64,000 bases of DNA from Lujinxingia vulgaris (GTDB lineage: Bacteria; Myxococcota_A; Bradymonadia; Bradymonadales; Bradymonadaceae), in NCBI RefSeq assembly GCF_007997015.1, contig NZ_VOSM01000014.1:1-64000 (forward strand), given 5' to 3'. Position numbers and translations under genes: made by a program. The notes beneath the pieces are model-generated. The model was not told where the DNA came from and did not search any database. It saw only the letters and a list, made by a program, of their open reading frames with translations. Position 1 is the stretch's first letter; every line of letters starts with the position of its first letter. Of this stretch, positions 49,246 to 57,805 are shown in pieces.

Positions 49246-49809
49246 TCACGTGTCCCGTGACCTCACGAAGCATCGCACATCATTCTCGAATTGAGGCACG
49301 GTCTTGCCGAGGCCTGCGAGTAGCGCGTCGAGTGTTATGGGGGGACGCTTGAGCGCTGCAGCCTGGCGTTCAAGAAGCGTGACGATGTTTTCGGGGGCAA
49401 GGTCAAAGAGGTCGACAAGAAAGTCGTCGGGGCTCTGAGCTTCAATGCCCTCGGGCATCGGGCTAAAGTCTTTTAAATTGCTGGTGACGATGATCTGGGC
49501 GCCGACTTTGACGGCGGCTGCCGCGACGTGGCGGTCTTTGTCGTCGTTGGGCATCGACGAAATAAGCGTTTCATGCCCGCGGACCAGCGCTTCTGGGAAG
49601 GCATTGCGCATGGCTGCCATGAGGTGCGCTGCTTGGTCGTCGTTCATGCGCCCGGAGGCGATAAGGTTGCGGGTCGCTTCGTCCAAAATTTCGTCGGACC
49701 AGTGTACCTGATACATGCCTATCGCTGCGGCACGCAGGAGCGTGTCGCGGATGGAGAAAGGAAAAAGCACATTGGCGTCAAGGACCACACGAAAGGGTGC
49801 CGTCACCAT
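49246..49809 (-). CDS. PIN-domain toxin
   Basis: This encodes 187 residues. The PIN domain fills the N-terminal 130 residues: RVVLDANVLFP supplies the first Asp, DEILDEATRN the Glu, MPNDDKDRHVAAAAVKVGA the central acidic pair, and TSNLKDF the last Asp. A C-terminal extension with PENIVTLLERQAAALKRPP belongs to the longer PIN subfamily that pairs with excisionase-type antitoxins. It is a probable RNA-cutting toxin. The ATG overlaps the antitoxin stop (TGATG), as expected for a coupled pair with the antitoxin first. A TTG three bases upstream is also possible but less likely. Confidence 0.87.
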   Translation of the reverse strand: MVTAPFRVVLDANVLFPFSIRDTLLRAAAIGMYQVHWSDEILDEATRNLIASGRMNDDQAAHLMAAMRNAFPEALVRGHETLISSMPNDDKDRHVAAAAVKVGAQIIVTSNLKDFSPMPEGIEAQSPDDFLVDLFDLAPENIVTLLERQAAALKRPPITLDALLAGLGKTVPQFENDVRCFVRSRDT

Positions 49810-50312
49810 CAACCCTCTCCCGGGATCTCATCGTAGCCATCAAAGTCCTGACTGAGCTGGGAGAGGTCGTCGAGTGACGCAATGCGATCGCGGTCGCGCT
49901 GGCGTTTGTAGGCCAGAAGATCCTCCATACGCACTCGCCGGTGCGTTCCGGTTTTACGAAAGGGAATGCGCCCATCGTCGAGAAGGCGTACCAGGTACTG
50001 CCGCGACACGTTGAGGATGTTGGCAGCCTGCTGCGTTGTGAGCTCTTTGCCGACGGGAACCACCGTGATGGCGTCACCGCTGGCGAGCACCTCAATGATT
50101 CGCTCGAGCAGCAAGAAGACGGATTCAGGCAGGTCGATGACCTCGCCGGACGGACTGACCAACTTGTAGGCAGCCGGCTCGTGTGGGCTCTCATCAACGT
50201 GCGTGAGGAGCTCTAGCAAAGCGGCAACCCTCTCGCGTTGATCGCGTGGCGCGGTGACGGGCGTCATCTGACGTACCGACTCCTCAAAGGTGTGTGCTGT
50301 GCTGCGAGCCAT
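49809..50312 (-). CDS. Excisionase-type HTH antitoxin
   Basis: This encodes 167 residues. The DNA-binding domain (about 90-140) reads LTTQQAANILNVSRQYLVRL, then GRIPFRKTGTHRRVRMEDL, which is the MerR/excisionase fold used by antitoxins of this family. The N-terminal 85 residues are helical and may mediate dimer contacts. The C-terminal tail is acidic (DDLSQLSQDFDGYDE) and should wrap the toxin. The ATG at 50312 has GAGG six bases upstream. Autoregulation of the pair is expected, but I did not find a clear operator in the upstream 170 bp. Confidence 0.87.
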   Translation of the reverse strand: MARSTAHTFEESVRQMTPVTAPRDQRERVAALLELLTHVDESPHEPAAYKLVSPSGEVIDLPESVFLLLERIIEVLASGDAITVVPVGKELTTQQAANILNVSRQYLVRLLDDGRIPFRKTGTHRRVRMEDLLAYKRQRDRDRIASLDDLSQLSQDFDGYDEIPGEG

Positions 50313-50482
50313 TGTTGACCTCATCGTTAAGTTTCAGGCGTGTAACGCTCTAAAATTAGCCACTATTCGACCTAAACGCAACCTGTAGGCAGGCCCGCCA
50401 GCTCTGCAGCCATGCAAGCAGGTGAACAAAGTGGACGAGTCAAGGGCAGGTCTCTGCAGGGATGGTTTCAGCTCCCGCCCCC

Positions 50483-50977
50483 TCACTCCTCAAGCTCCGC
50501 CAGCAACCCGGCAAGACTCAGCGGCTTTGTGAACATCGTCAGGTTGCCCTCTTCATCAGTGGGCCACTCCTCCCTGGGGCGGTCCCAGTAGAGCTCCAGG
50601 CCGTTGCCGTCGGGGTCGCGCAGGTAAAGCGCCTCGCTGACGCCGTGGTCGCTGGCGCCGTCGAGGGTGACGCCGGCGTCGCGAAGACGTTTGAGCGCCA
50701 CGGCCAGGGCGCGGCGAGTGGGGTAGAGGATGGCGGTGTGGAAGAGGCCGGTGTGGTGGGCCGGGGCGGGGGAGCCACCCTTGCTATGCCAGGTGTTGAG
50801 GCCGATGTGGTGATGGTAGCCGCCAGCCGATAAAAAGGCGGCCTGGTCGCCGTAGCGGGTGGTGAGCTCAAAGCCCAGGACGTCGCGGTAGAAGGCCACC
50901 GCGCGCTCCAGGTCGGCGACTTTGAGGTGGACGTGGCCGATGCGGGCGCCGGGGTTAATCGTCTCGTGGTTGCTCAT
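50483..50977 (-). CDS. VOC-family (glyoxalase/dioxygenase-fold) protein
   Basis: This encodes 164 residues. The VOC fold is shown by IGHVHLKVADLERAVAFYRD at about 15-34, YHHHIGLNTW near 65-74 and LYLRDPDGNGLELYW near 122-136. These supply the His, His and Glu metal ligands in the usual order. The length and motifs are those of CatE-like or glyoxalase-like enzymes. Most of this group bind Fe or another divalent metal, but the substrate cannot be told from sequence. The ATG at 50977 was chosen, with GGAG six bases upstream. The gene appears monocistronic. Confidence 0.85.
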   Translation of the reverse strand: MSNHETINPGARIGHVHLKVADLERAVAFYRDVLGFELTTRYGDQAAFLSAGGYHHHIGLNTWHSKGGSPAPAHHTGLFHTAILYPTRRALAVALKRLRDAGVTLDGASDHGVSEALYLRDPDGNGLELYWDRPREEWPTDEEGNLTMFTKPLSLAGLLAELEE

Positions 50978-51119
50978 CGTGGGCTCCATGAGGTGGTTGC
51001 GGAGCAAGGGGCTCTCGCATGTAGTTCTTCAGAGTCGCCACGGGCCTCCAAAGTTACAAACGAGCCCGTGACTGCACACCCCCGAAGGTACTCACGAATC
51101 TCCTGACATGCGTGAACCT

Positions 51120-51310
51120 CCCAGGTCCCGCAACCACCCAACCACATAACCACCTAACCACACGACTCACCCCGACGATCCGAATCTCCCCACATCGCGA
51201 ACCCCGGCGCTCCACAACCACTCAACCACATAACCACCTAACCTCAACGCGCGCCTCTCCGACTGTCCGCACGAATCACCCCACATCGCGAACCCCCGCC
51301 GCGCTCAGAT
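51120..51310 (-). repeat. Dispersed GC-rich repeat, two inverted copies
   Basis: On the minus strand the segments read GTTGTGGAGCGCCGGGGTTC and similar, preceded or followed by GTGGTTAGGTGGTT tracts. They are inverted relatives of the repeat at 6,745 and 8,018-8,250. They occupy the middle of the 465-bp gap before the cytochrome gene; the rest of the gap shows nothing else. Confidence 0.65.
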
Positions 51311-51442
51311 TTCCGCGTATCCCAGCCCATGATCCTCAGAAAACCCGCGTGTCCGGAGCTTTGAACAAGCTCAGCGCGCGGGTTTTCTGCGCTCTAAGCC
51401 CCCATATGAGGTGTGGCACGATCGTTGCTGACTACTTCCACC

Positions 51443-52684
51443 ATGAAACGCGAACTCACCATAATGCTCGCCATGGCTGCCCTCTGGGTGGGTTGCGGGG
51501 ATCTGGAGCAGACGCCGGAGCCGGAGGTTGACCCGGGCGATGCGCTGGCGTGGATGGAGGCGAATCAGGAGCGCTACCTGGGCGATCGCGCGTGGCGTCG
51601 TGCCCAGCTTGAGGCGACGCTCTGGAGTCCGGAGCTGCCTTATGCGCGAAAGCGGCTCAAGAGCTATGCGCTGCCCGAGGGCGGCTGGGATTTGCTCCCG
51701 GAGTTGCTGGCGCGCAGTGGGCCGGTTTTTCCCGGGGAGGCTGTGCCGGAGGAGCTTGAAGAGGCGCTGCCCAACGTCTTTCCCACGCAAGCGCCGACGA
51801 CGCGCGAGGCGTGGCTCGCGCTTGGCGAGCAGGTTTTTTGGGAGATGCCGATGCGGCGCGATAACTACCTGGAGTGGATCGCGACGAGGCCCGAACTTCT
51901 CGAGGAGACGGGCTTTGAGCGAAACGCCGATGGTTCGTTGCGTGGCATGGTGCGTTTTAAAGATGTGCGCGGTGAGCTGCGCGTCGGCGTCACCTGCGGG
52001 CTCTGTCACGGAGGCGGCGGTGTGGCCGGGCGCACGAACACCGAGCTCGATCTGGGCCGAGCGCGCCAGATATTTAATGAATCCCACGGGGTCGATGGTT
52101 CGCGCTTTGCGTCCTGGGGGCCGGGTCGGGTCGATATTACCGATGATTCCGCCGACGACCCGCTGCGGGTGCCCGACCTCTGGGGTACGCGCCATCAGTC
52201 CTATCTCAATGCCAGCGGGATTGTGCGGGTGGCCAACCCGGCGTCGGTCGTGATCCGTTTTGAGACGCAGTACATCCCCGGCCACGGCTTAGAAGCGCGG
52301 CCCAACCGCGTGCTCTCCTGGGCATTGGCGATGTACGTGCTTTCGCTGGAGCCGCCGGAAAGCCCCGATGTGTCGCCCGACCACCCTGGCCGAGCGATCT
52401 TCGAGGCCCAATGTGCGAGCTGCCATAACCCCGACCGGGGCTTTAGTGGCGATTTGATCCAGAGCTGGATCCTGAGAGGAAACGTATCGGCCGCCGAGAG
52501 CCCGATGCGAGGGACGGGGATGATGAAAGTCCCCTCGCTCGTCGGCATCGGCCAGGGAGGCCCTTATATGCACGACGGACGTCACGCTGAGTTGAGCGAT
52601 GTCCTCGAAGAACGCCACCCCACCGGGGTGGTGCTGAGTGATGATGAACGCGACGATCTGCTGAATTTCCTGCAATCCCTTTAA
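51443..52684 (+). CDS. Di-heme c-type cytochrome lipoprotein
   Basis: This encodes 413 residues. The signal segment ends in a lipobox WVGC, so the protein is lipid-anchored outside the cytoplasm. Two CxxCH heme-binding motifs are present: CGLCH near residue 195 and CASCH near 330, in FEAQCASCHNPDRGFSG. PHMDGR-type ending PYMHDGRHAELSDVLEER is typical of cytochrome c peroxidase-like and MauG-like C-terminal lobes. Here the spacing fits a two-heme lipoprotein of the deltaproteobacterial type. An electron-transfer or peroxidase-like role is likely. The ATG at 51443 was chosen over GTG 51413 to start at the signal peptide. A small lipoprotein gene follows at 24 bp. Confidence 0.83.
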   Translation: MKRELTIMLAMAALWVGCGDLEQTPEPEVDPGDALAWMEANQERYLGDRAWRRAQLEATLWSPELPYARKRLKSYALPEGGWDLLPELLARSGPVFPGEAVPEELEEALPNVFPTQAPTTREAWLALGEQVFWEMPMRRDNYLEWIATRPELLEETGFERNADGSLRGMVRFKDVRGELRVGVTCGLCHGGGGVAGRTNTELDLGRARQIFNESHGVDGSRFASWGPGRVDITDDSADDPLRVPDLWGTRHQSYLNASGIVRVANPASVVIRFETQYIPGHGLEARPNRVLSWALAMYVLSLEPPESPDVSPDHPGRAIFEAQCASCHNPDRGFSGDLIQSWILRGNVSAAESPMRGTGMMKVPSLVGIGQGGPYMHDGRHAELSDVLEERHPTGVVLSDDERDDLLNFLQSL

Positions 52685-52708
52685 CTGTCTTTCCCACGAG
52701 GTCCTACC

Positions 52709-53341
52709 ATGCGTATGCCACTGCACCTGTTGTTCGTCTTCGCCTGCTCACTTCTTCTGCTCGGCACGGGTTGCCCGGAGCTGACCGGCGATCCCGAGCT
52801 CAAGGGCATGTTCGTCTCGGGCCACCTGGGCAATTACGAATCCTGTCCGGAGGATGGCTACAGCGATGACGCGTCGGGCGATGAGCCCGCGGGCGCGCCG
52901 GCGGCGGAGTTTGCTGGCGATTGTGCGGAGGATTCCCCGGACTGCGGCATCTTCCTGAACTGCGAGGACGCCCAGGTGACCCTGCGCCTGAACAACACCG
53001 GTGATGAGCCGGCGGTCGGCGTGCAGGTCACGCGCATTGAGCTTTTTGACGCCAACGGTGTCTCCCGGGCGGTGCTGCCGCTGATGGAGGTCAGCGATGT
53101 GACGACACCCGGTAGCTCGGTGACCTTCGACGGCATGATTGGCGTAGGTGCGGAGCGTGCGCTGCGCGTGGACTTCCAGGGGCCGCAGTCGCCCTGGGAG
53201 CTTCTGGCGACCGAGGACGATGATAGCGGCCGCTACGCGAACCACGGGGGCACCATCGAGATCACGTTTAGGGCGGAGAACCGTCGTGGCGAGGTCATCG
53301 TTCGCGGGGAGGTTTCGGCGCTGCCCTCGATGGCGACCTGA
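52709..53341 (+). CDS. Small lipoprotein of unknown function, downstream of the cytochrome
   Basis: This encodes 210 residues. The signal segment ends in lipobox GTGC. The mature part begins with an acidic Cys-containing linker (about 45-90, with CAEDSPDCGIFLNC), followed by a beta-sandwich-like domain. It contains VTLRLNNTGDEPAVGVQVTR, FDGMIGVGAERALRVDF and TIEITFRAENRRGEV, which is the pattern of immunoglobulin-like or CARDB-type modules. It follows the di-heme cytochrome by 24 bp and should be in the same operon. It may anchor or bind a partner of the cytochrome. No specific family is recognised. Confidence 0.7.
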   Translation: MRMPLHLLFVFACSLLLLGTGCPELTGDPELKGMFVSGHLGNYESCPEDGYSDDASGDEPAGAPAAEFAGDCAEDSPDCGIFLNCEDAQVTLRLNNTGDEPAVGVQVTRIELFDANGVSRAVLPLMEVSDVTTPGSSVTFDGMIGVGAERALRVDFQGPQSPWELLATEDDDSGRYANHGGTIEITFRAENRRGEVIVRGEVSALPSMAT

Positions 53342-53527
53342 GAAGGGGCGAGGCTGAGGGGGCTCTGCGCTCTTATCGTGAATACGAGCGCGAGCCTCCG
53401 ACCGTGGGGAGATGGTTTGGGGCTGGAAGGAGGCTTGTTCCCTTGCTCCGCCCGAGTGTCTGCGCAGGAGAAATCAGAGCGCCGGGAGACGTTGTGCGTG
53501 AGCATGCGCACATCTTTTCACGGCGTT

Positions 53528-54988
53528 CTAAGGGTTTGTCTGAATGGCATCTATTCGCCAGCCTTGTCTTATGATTGAATTGTCTGAGTCAACACCTACG
53601 GCGAAGTGGTTGGAAGGGATGTTAATCGACTCCGTTCCTTCACCAGATTCACGAAACACTTCCGCACCGCTTTGCAGGTTTACGACGACAACTTCGTCGT
53701 AAGTGTCTTCGACGGCGTAGCTGAGTTGAACGACCAGTGATGATGCGTTGGCAACAAAAAACTCTCGGTAAGAATCATCGCCCGGGGAGACCATTTCGGA
53801 GTGGAAATAAGAGACATAGTTATTCTGTGAGGGGTAGGGCATCGATGTCGGGCTGAAATCCGAGCCGTTGCTGACGGTGATAAGGTGTCCTTCGCACGCG
53901 TCGGTGATGACCTGGCAGGTGGCGCTGCAGCTCAGCGTGCCGGTGTTAAACCCGAAAGATTGGCAGGTCTGACCGTTCATGTGGGGGGAATCACACGCCT
54001 CGCCAGGGTCGAGCTGACCGTTGCCACACCGTGGCTCGCTGGTATCTCCCCCATCGGGTACGTCCTCGCCGGCGTCTTCGGTTGTGCCGTCGTCCGTATC
54101 GGCGTGAGCGTCGACGTCGGTGTCTTCACTCTCCGCGTCGGCTGCATCTGCGTCCCCGAGGTCGGCATCGGGTTCGGCATCGGTATCTGCGGCGTCTTCA
54201 GCGTCTTCAGCGTCAAACTCCGCATCAAGGTCAACGTCGGATTCAGCGTCCAGGGCCGAATCCAGATCGGCATCTGTTGCGTCAACATCGTTGTCGTCAA
54301 CGCTGGCATCGTCCGGCTCAGCATCAAATCCAACATCGAGATCGTCGACGTCGGGAATGTGAGGGGATTCCTGGACTTCGTCCCAGAGCTCCTGATCGGC
54401 ATAATCGCCCGGTTCGAGTTCGGCGGCGTTGACCTCGTCGCTGCCCATCCATGCCGCAATAACTGTGGCGCAGCCAGCGACGAGGAGTCCGAAGGAGACC
54501 GTGGAGCCCACGGTGCATACAGCCATCGTACCAAAGACGGCTACGCCCACCCCGAGTGTTGCGACGGCGGTGCGGCACATCTCATTGGGGCAGCGTAAGA
54601 GGGCATCGATGGCGGCGGGATGGTAGAGCTCGTAGCGTTGCATCAAGGGCTGCAACAGGGTGACAGCGCGCACCATCACCGGGTCAAGGACGATGGCCTC
54701 GTGGGGATGGGTGAGCCAGTCGACGCGGTTAAAATAGGCGAGCTCAGCGGGAGTGAAGCCTTCCGAGAGCAGAACACTGGCTTCTGTGAAGAGAGGGTGC
54801 GGGGCTTCGGTTTCGAACGAGGCCGCAAACTCGCTGAGTGTGACGGGCTCGGGTTCGTCTTCGGGAGAGAAGCGTTGCGGAGGGGTGTTGTTGCCGCAGG
54901 CGGAACATATAAAAAGTGCCAGGGTCGCCCACGTCAGCAGGGCGCACCAGGAGGGAAATCGGAGATGGGCTCGTGGATGGGCAGACAT
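53528..54988 (-). CDS. Asp-rich cysteine-repeat lipoprotein
   Basis: This encodes 486 residues. A signal segment ends in CSAC, with a hydrophobic segment at about 150-195 (TLGVGVAVFGTMAVCTVGST) that could be a second membrane contact. Residues about 210-320 are dominated by Asp, Ala and Glu (DADLDSALDAESDVDLDAEF), a low-complexity acidic linker. A cysteine-rich Myxococcus-type repeat follows, CGNGQLDPGEACD with CQSFGFNTGTLSCSATC. The C-terminal 120 residues are beta-rich. Acidic linkers of this sort are common in surface lipoproteins of this group and may bind Ca2+. The ATG at 54988 was chosen to start at the signal peptide. Plus-strand ORFs here are shadows. Confidence 0.72.
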   Translation of the reverse strand: MSAHPRAHLRFPSWCALLTWATLALFICSACGNNTPPQRFSPEDEPEPVTLSEFAASFETEAPHPLFTEASVLLSEGFTPAELAYFNRVDWLTHPHEAIVLDPVMVRAVTLLQPLMQRYELYHPAAIDALLRCPNEMCRTAVATLGVGVAVFGTMAVCTVGSTVSFGLLVAGCATVIAAWMGSDEVNAAELEPGDYADQELWDEVQESPHIPDVDDLDVGFDAEPDDASVDDNDVDATDADLDSALDAESDVDLDAEFDAEDAEDAADTDAEPDADLGDADAADAESEDTDVDAHADTDDGTTEDAGEDVPDGGDTSEPRCGNGQLDPGEACDSPHMNGQTCQSFGFNTGTLSCSATCQVITDACEGHLITVSNGSDFSPTSMPYPSQNNYVSYFHSEMVSPGDDSYREFFVANASSLVVQLSYAVEDTYDEVVVVNLQSGAEVFRESGEGTESINIPSNHFAVGVDSDNSIIRQGWRIDAIQTNP

Positions 54989-55135
54989 GGGGATAGACCG
55001 GTGAAGACGTAGGTGGGGGGGAAAAGATGCGCATGTTTCAAAACGTAACGATCGATTGGTCCGGGTGTCAATAAGGCAGCGATGGGGGCTGGACGGCCGC
55101 TGGCAACAGCGTGGTTGGCGGAAGGTAACCCTCTG

Positions 55136-55180
55136 CGATGAGGCGCATGAATAAAGGACGTTGTGCGACCCCGGGGTCGG
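55136..55180. repeat. REP-like element, copy 4
   Basis: GATGAGGCGCATGAATAAAG and GACGTTGTGCGA are followed by the 14-base perfect palindrome CGACCCCGGGGTCG at 55166-55179. The left part matches the other copies and the palindrome is different, so the element has swapped or diverged stem sequence. Confidence 0.65.
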
Positions 55181-55266
55181 CCCGTGTGCTGGAACTCGCG
55201 TCGTGTTTTTAGTTGGCTCGCCACGTATGGTAGGAGCGGGGAAAAAGTGATGATTCTGGAGGTGGT

Positions 55267-55980
55267 ATGATCGAAGATGCACACATCGTATCGTTGCGGG
55301 TGGGGATGCCCCGAGAGCTGGGGCGTGCGGGGGCGAAGAACCCTCTGGAGCGCTCCTGGCGTTCGGGGTTTGTGAAGGAGGCGGTGCAGGGGCCGCTGTG
55401 GCTGGACTGGGAGAATTTTGAGGGGGATGGGCAGGCCGATCGCAAGCATCACGGCGGGGTGGAGAAGGCGGTGTGTGTGTATCCGGTGACGCACCTGGCG
55501 TACTGGTCAGAACGCATGGGGAGAGCGATGGGTCCGGGGGCGTTTGGGGAGAATGTGAGTGTTGCGGGGCTGGACGAGAGGGAGGTCTGCGTGGGGGATG
55601 TCTACCGGCTGGGCGGAGCGCTCGTGCGCGTCACCCAGCCTCGTTCGCCATGCTGGAAGCTCGCCAGAATTCACGGTGAGAAGGCGTTTGCGCTCTGGGT
55701 GCAGCAGACGGGCTTTTGCGGCTGGTATTTTGGCGTGGTGGAGCGCGGGTATGTGCAGGTCGGTCAGGCGTTGAAGCTTGAAGAGCGCCCCTATCCGCAG
55801 TGGAGCATCGCCGAGGTGCATGCGGTGCGTTACCACCGCCCCGACGATCTTGAGGCCGCGGCGTTTCTGGCCGGGTGTCCGGCCTTGAGTCAGACCTGGC
55901 GCGTGGCGTTGGAGAAGAGGGTGGCCCGTGGCGAGGAGAGCGATGAGGTGCGGCGGCTGATCGGGCCGAATGAGGGGTAA
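55267..55980 (+). CDS. MOSC-domain protein, YiiM-like
   Basis: This encodes 237 residues. The MOSC fold is shown by GDGQADRKHHGGVEKAVCVY at about 57-76, GAFGENVSVAGLDEREVCVG near 93-112 and the conserved Cys in TQPRSPCWKL near 128. MOSC domains handle molybdenum-cofactor sulphur or reduce N-hydroxylated compounds such as 6-N-hydroxylaminopurine (YiiM). The length fits the stand-alone YiiM-type group. GGAGG is a few bases before the ATG. No operon partner is evident. The C-terminal 60 residues look like the short 3-alpha extension found in this group. Confidence 0.85.
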   Translation: MIEDAHIVSLRVGMPRELGRAGAKNPLERSWRSGFVKEAVQGPLWLDWENFEGDGQADRKHHGGVEKAVCVYPVTHLAYWSERMGRAMGPGAFGENVSVAGLDEREVCVGDVYRLGGALVRVTQPRSPCWKLARIHGEKAFALWVQQTGFCGWYFGVVERGYVQVGQALKLEERPYPQWSIAEVHAVRYHRPDDLEAAAFLAGCPALSQTWRVALEKRVARGEESDEVRRLIGPNEG

Positions 55981-56019
55981 ACCCGGGGAGGTCGTCGGCG
56001 GATGCAAAAAGGGAAAGGT

Positions 56020-56130
56020 GCGATCAGGCGCATGGAACAAGGACGTTGTGCGTCTCTCGGTCGGACATCTTCCTTCGGACCTCCGGGGGCTCTCGCTCGG
56101 AGAGCCTCCACCCGACCGGGCCGTGCGCTT
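56020..56130. repeat. REP-like element, copy 5, extended
   Basis: GATCAGGCGCATGGAACAAG and GACGTTGTGCGTCTCTCGG are followed by several nested inverted repeats, among them GGTCGG with CCGACC-type stems and CTCTCGCTCGGAGAG. It lies in the 210-bp gap before the next gene. Confidence 0.6.
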
Positions 56131-56192
56131 GAATAAAAAAAGCAGGGGAGCATCCAACGCTGGCGAGTTCGGGCTTCTGATGGAGGTTTTTG

Positions 56193-57593
56193 ATGACGGG
56201 AGTTTCTATGCGAGGCGTGGTGCGTTTGGGTTCGCGGGCGATGGTGGCGCTGCTTGCTGTGGGGGCGATGTCGTCGTGCGCGGCGGTGGGGGCATCGCCG
56301 GAGTCGAGCGTTTGGAGGGCTGGCGAGTCGGCGGCGTATGGTGCGGAAGGTGCGGCGTCGAAGCAGGAGGAGGCCGCCGCGGAGGTGCAGAGGGGGCAGT
56401 ACCGAGCGCTGTGGGAGCTGAGCTGCGAGGCGGCCGATGAGGCGTTTCGCGATCACAGCTGCATTATTCGGGACACCCTGGAGCTCGAGGACGGCACGGT
56501 GATTGTGGCGGGCAATTACCGGGGGAACGTGCGCTTTGCTGGCGAGGTGCTCAAGGGAGGGACGATGCCCCGGGCGGTGATCGCCCGGCTCACCGGGGAT
56601 GGCGAGCTGATGTGGGTGCGTCACTTTGGCCAGGGCTGGCATAATGAGTTTCATGGCCTGGCGCCGGGGGATGGCGAGCGGTTTTATGTGAGCGGCATCG
56701 GCGCCAATGGCTTTCACCCGGAGTTTGAGCACATCCCCGATCCGGATCATATCGCAGCTTCGGTGCGCGGGTTTGTGGGCACGTTCACGCTTGATGGGGA
56801 ATGGGCCGGCATCCGGGCGTTGCATCGCTGGCCGAGCCAGATCGCTGGCGATGAGGGCGATCTTCGGGTCTATTTTTCATCGGAGCGTGTCGTTCGCTAC
56901 TCGCCGGAGCTCGAGGTGCTGGAGGATGTCGCCTTTGAGCTCGAGGAGGGCGCGTCGTTTGATGTCGCCGAGCTGGTGGGCAAAGACGCGATCTGGCGGA
57001 TTCACGGGGAGCGACGCGAGGGGGGCGTTGAGCGCCTGGCGACCCTCTACCACGGGAGTGAGCCGCAATTTGAGGTGGTGCTTCCGGGCATGCCATCGCA
57101 TCCGAGGGTCGCTGTGGATCAAGAGGGAGCGCTGACGCTTGCCGGCGTCTCGCACCCCTATGAGGCGTATAGCGACGATTACAGGATTCACTGGGCCAGG
57201 GTGTCGATGGATGGCGAGGTGGTGTGGAGCGCGGGCGACGCGCTTCGTTTTCCGATGGAGGGCTATCGCCCCCGGGTTCTGGGGGTGCGCGTCGCTGAGG
57301 AGAGGGTCATCACGCTTGTATATCACGGCGCGGAGCTGGAGATGCTGGGGCAGGCCTTTCGAAGCAGCGAGTCGGAGAATGCGCCCAGCGGGGTGGTCCG
57401 TGTGATTCATGACGCCAGGACTGGGCGGCTCCTCAGGATTGAAAGCCCCGAGAGTGATTGCCTGGGAAGCATGATTTTCACCAGACCGGACTACCGGGGG
57501 TATCGGGGGAAAAGCGCGCTGATCTCGGCGAATCGGAGCGCGTGTCATCCCACGCCTGCTCGATTATTTAAGTTGAGCGAACCTGGGGAATGA
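56193..57593 (+). CDS. Unknown lipoprotein, probable beta-propeller
   Basis: This encodes 466 residues. The signal segment ends in MSSC. After an Ala/Glu-rich linker the protein shows the pattern of delta-60/SBBP-type propeller repeats: LELEDGTVIVAGNYRGNVRF, then VIARLTGDGELMWVRHFG, RFYVSGIGA, and later GALTLAGVSHPYEAYSDDYR with WARVSMDGEVVWSAG. Each unit reads as a strand-rich blade of about 45-55 residues. Such surface lipoproteins are numerous in myxobacteria and relatives, with no assigned function. GGAGG lies six bases before ATG 56193; a TTG three bases earlier is the alternative. It is a single gene followed by a 212-bp gap with nothing that I can support. Confidence 0.72.
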   Translation: MTGVSMRGVVRLGSRAMVALLAVGAMSSCAAVGASPESSVWRAGESAAYGAEGAASKQEEAAAEVQRGQYRALWELSCEAADEAFRDHSCIIRDTLELEDGTVIVAGNYRGNVRFAGEVLKGGTMPRAVIARLTGDGELMWVRHFGQGWHNEFHGLAPGDGERFYVSGIGANGFHPEFEHIPDPDHIAASVRGFVGTFTLDGEWAGIRALHRWPSQIAGDEGDLRVYFSSERVVRYSPELEVLEDVAFELEEGASFDVAELVGKDAIWRIHGERREGGVERLATLYHGSEPQFEVVLPGMPSHPRVAVDQEGALTLAGVSHPYEAYSDDYRIHWARVSMDGEVVWSAGDALRFPMEGYRPRVLGVRVAEERVITLVYHGAELEMLGQAFRSSESENAPSGVVRVIHDARTGRLLRIESPESDCLGSMIFTRPDYRGYRGKSALISANRSACHPTPARLFKLSEPGE

Positions 57594-57805
57594 TGCACAG
57601 CGATGGTTATAAACAATGCTATGAGGGTGATGTGGAAGGTGACCCGGCGCCTGGTGGCGGCAGACAACCGACACATCAAGTGAATTGAAATGCAGTGCTC
57701 CCTGAACTAGCTTCACACTCACTGGAACCAGGTAAGCAAAGTGTTCATCGCGTGAGGTCGCGTGAGACGCGGTCTCGTAAACAGGTTGTTATCAGGACGT
57801 AAGTT

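Noticed and set aside
51112-51531. 139-codon plus-strand ORF
   Set aside because: It reads through the dispersed GC-rich repeat (Thr/Pro/His-rich) and overlaps the cytochrome gene start in another frame.
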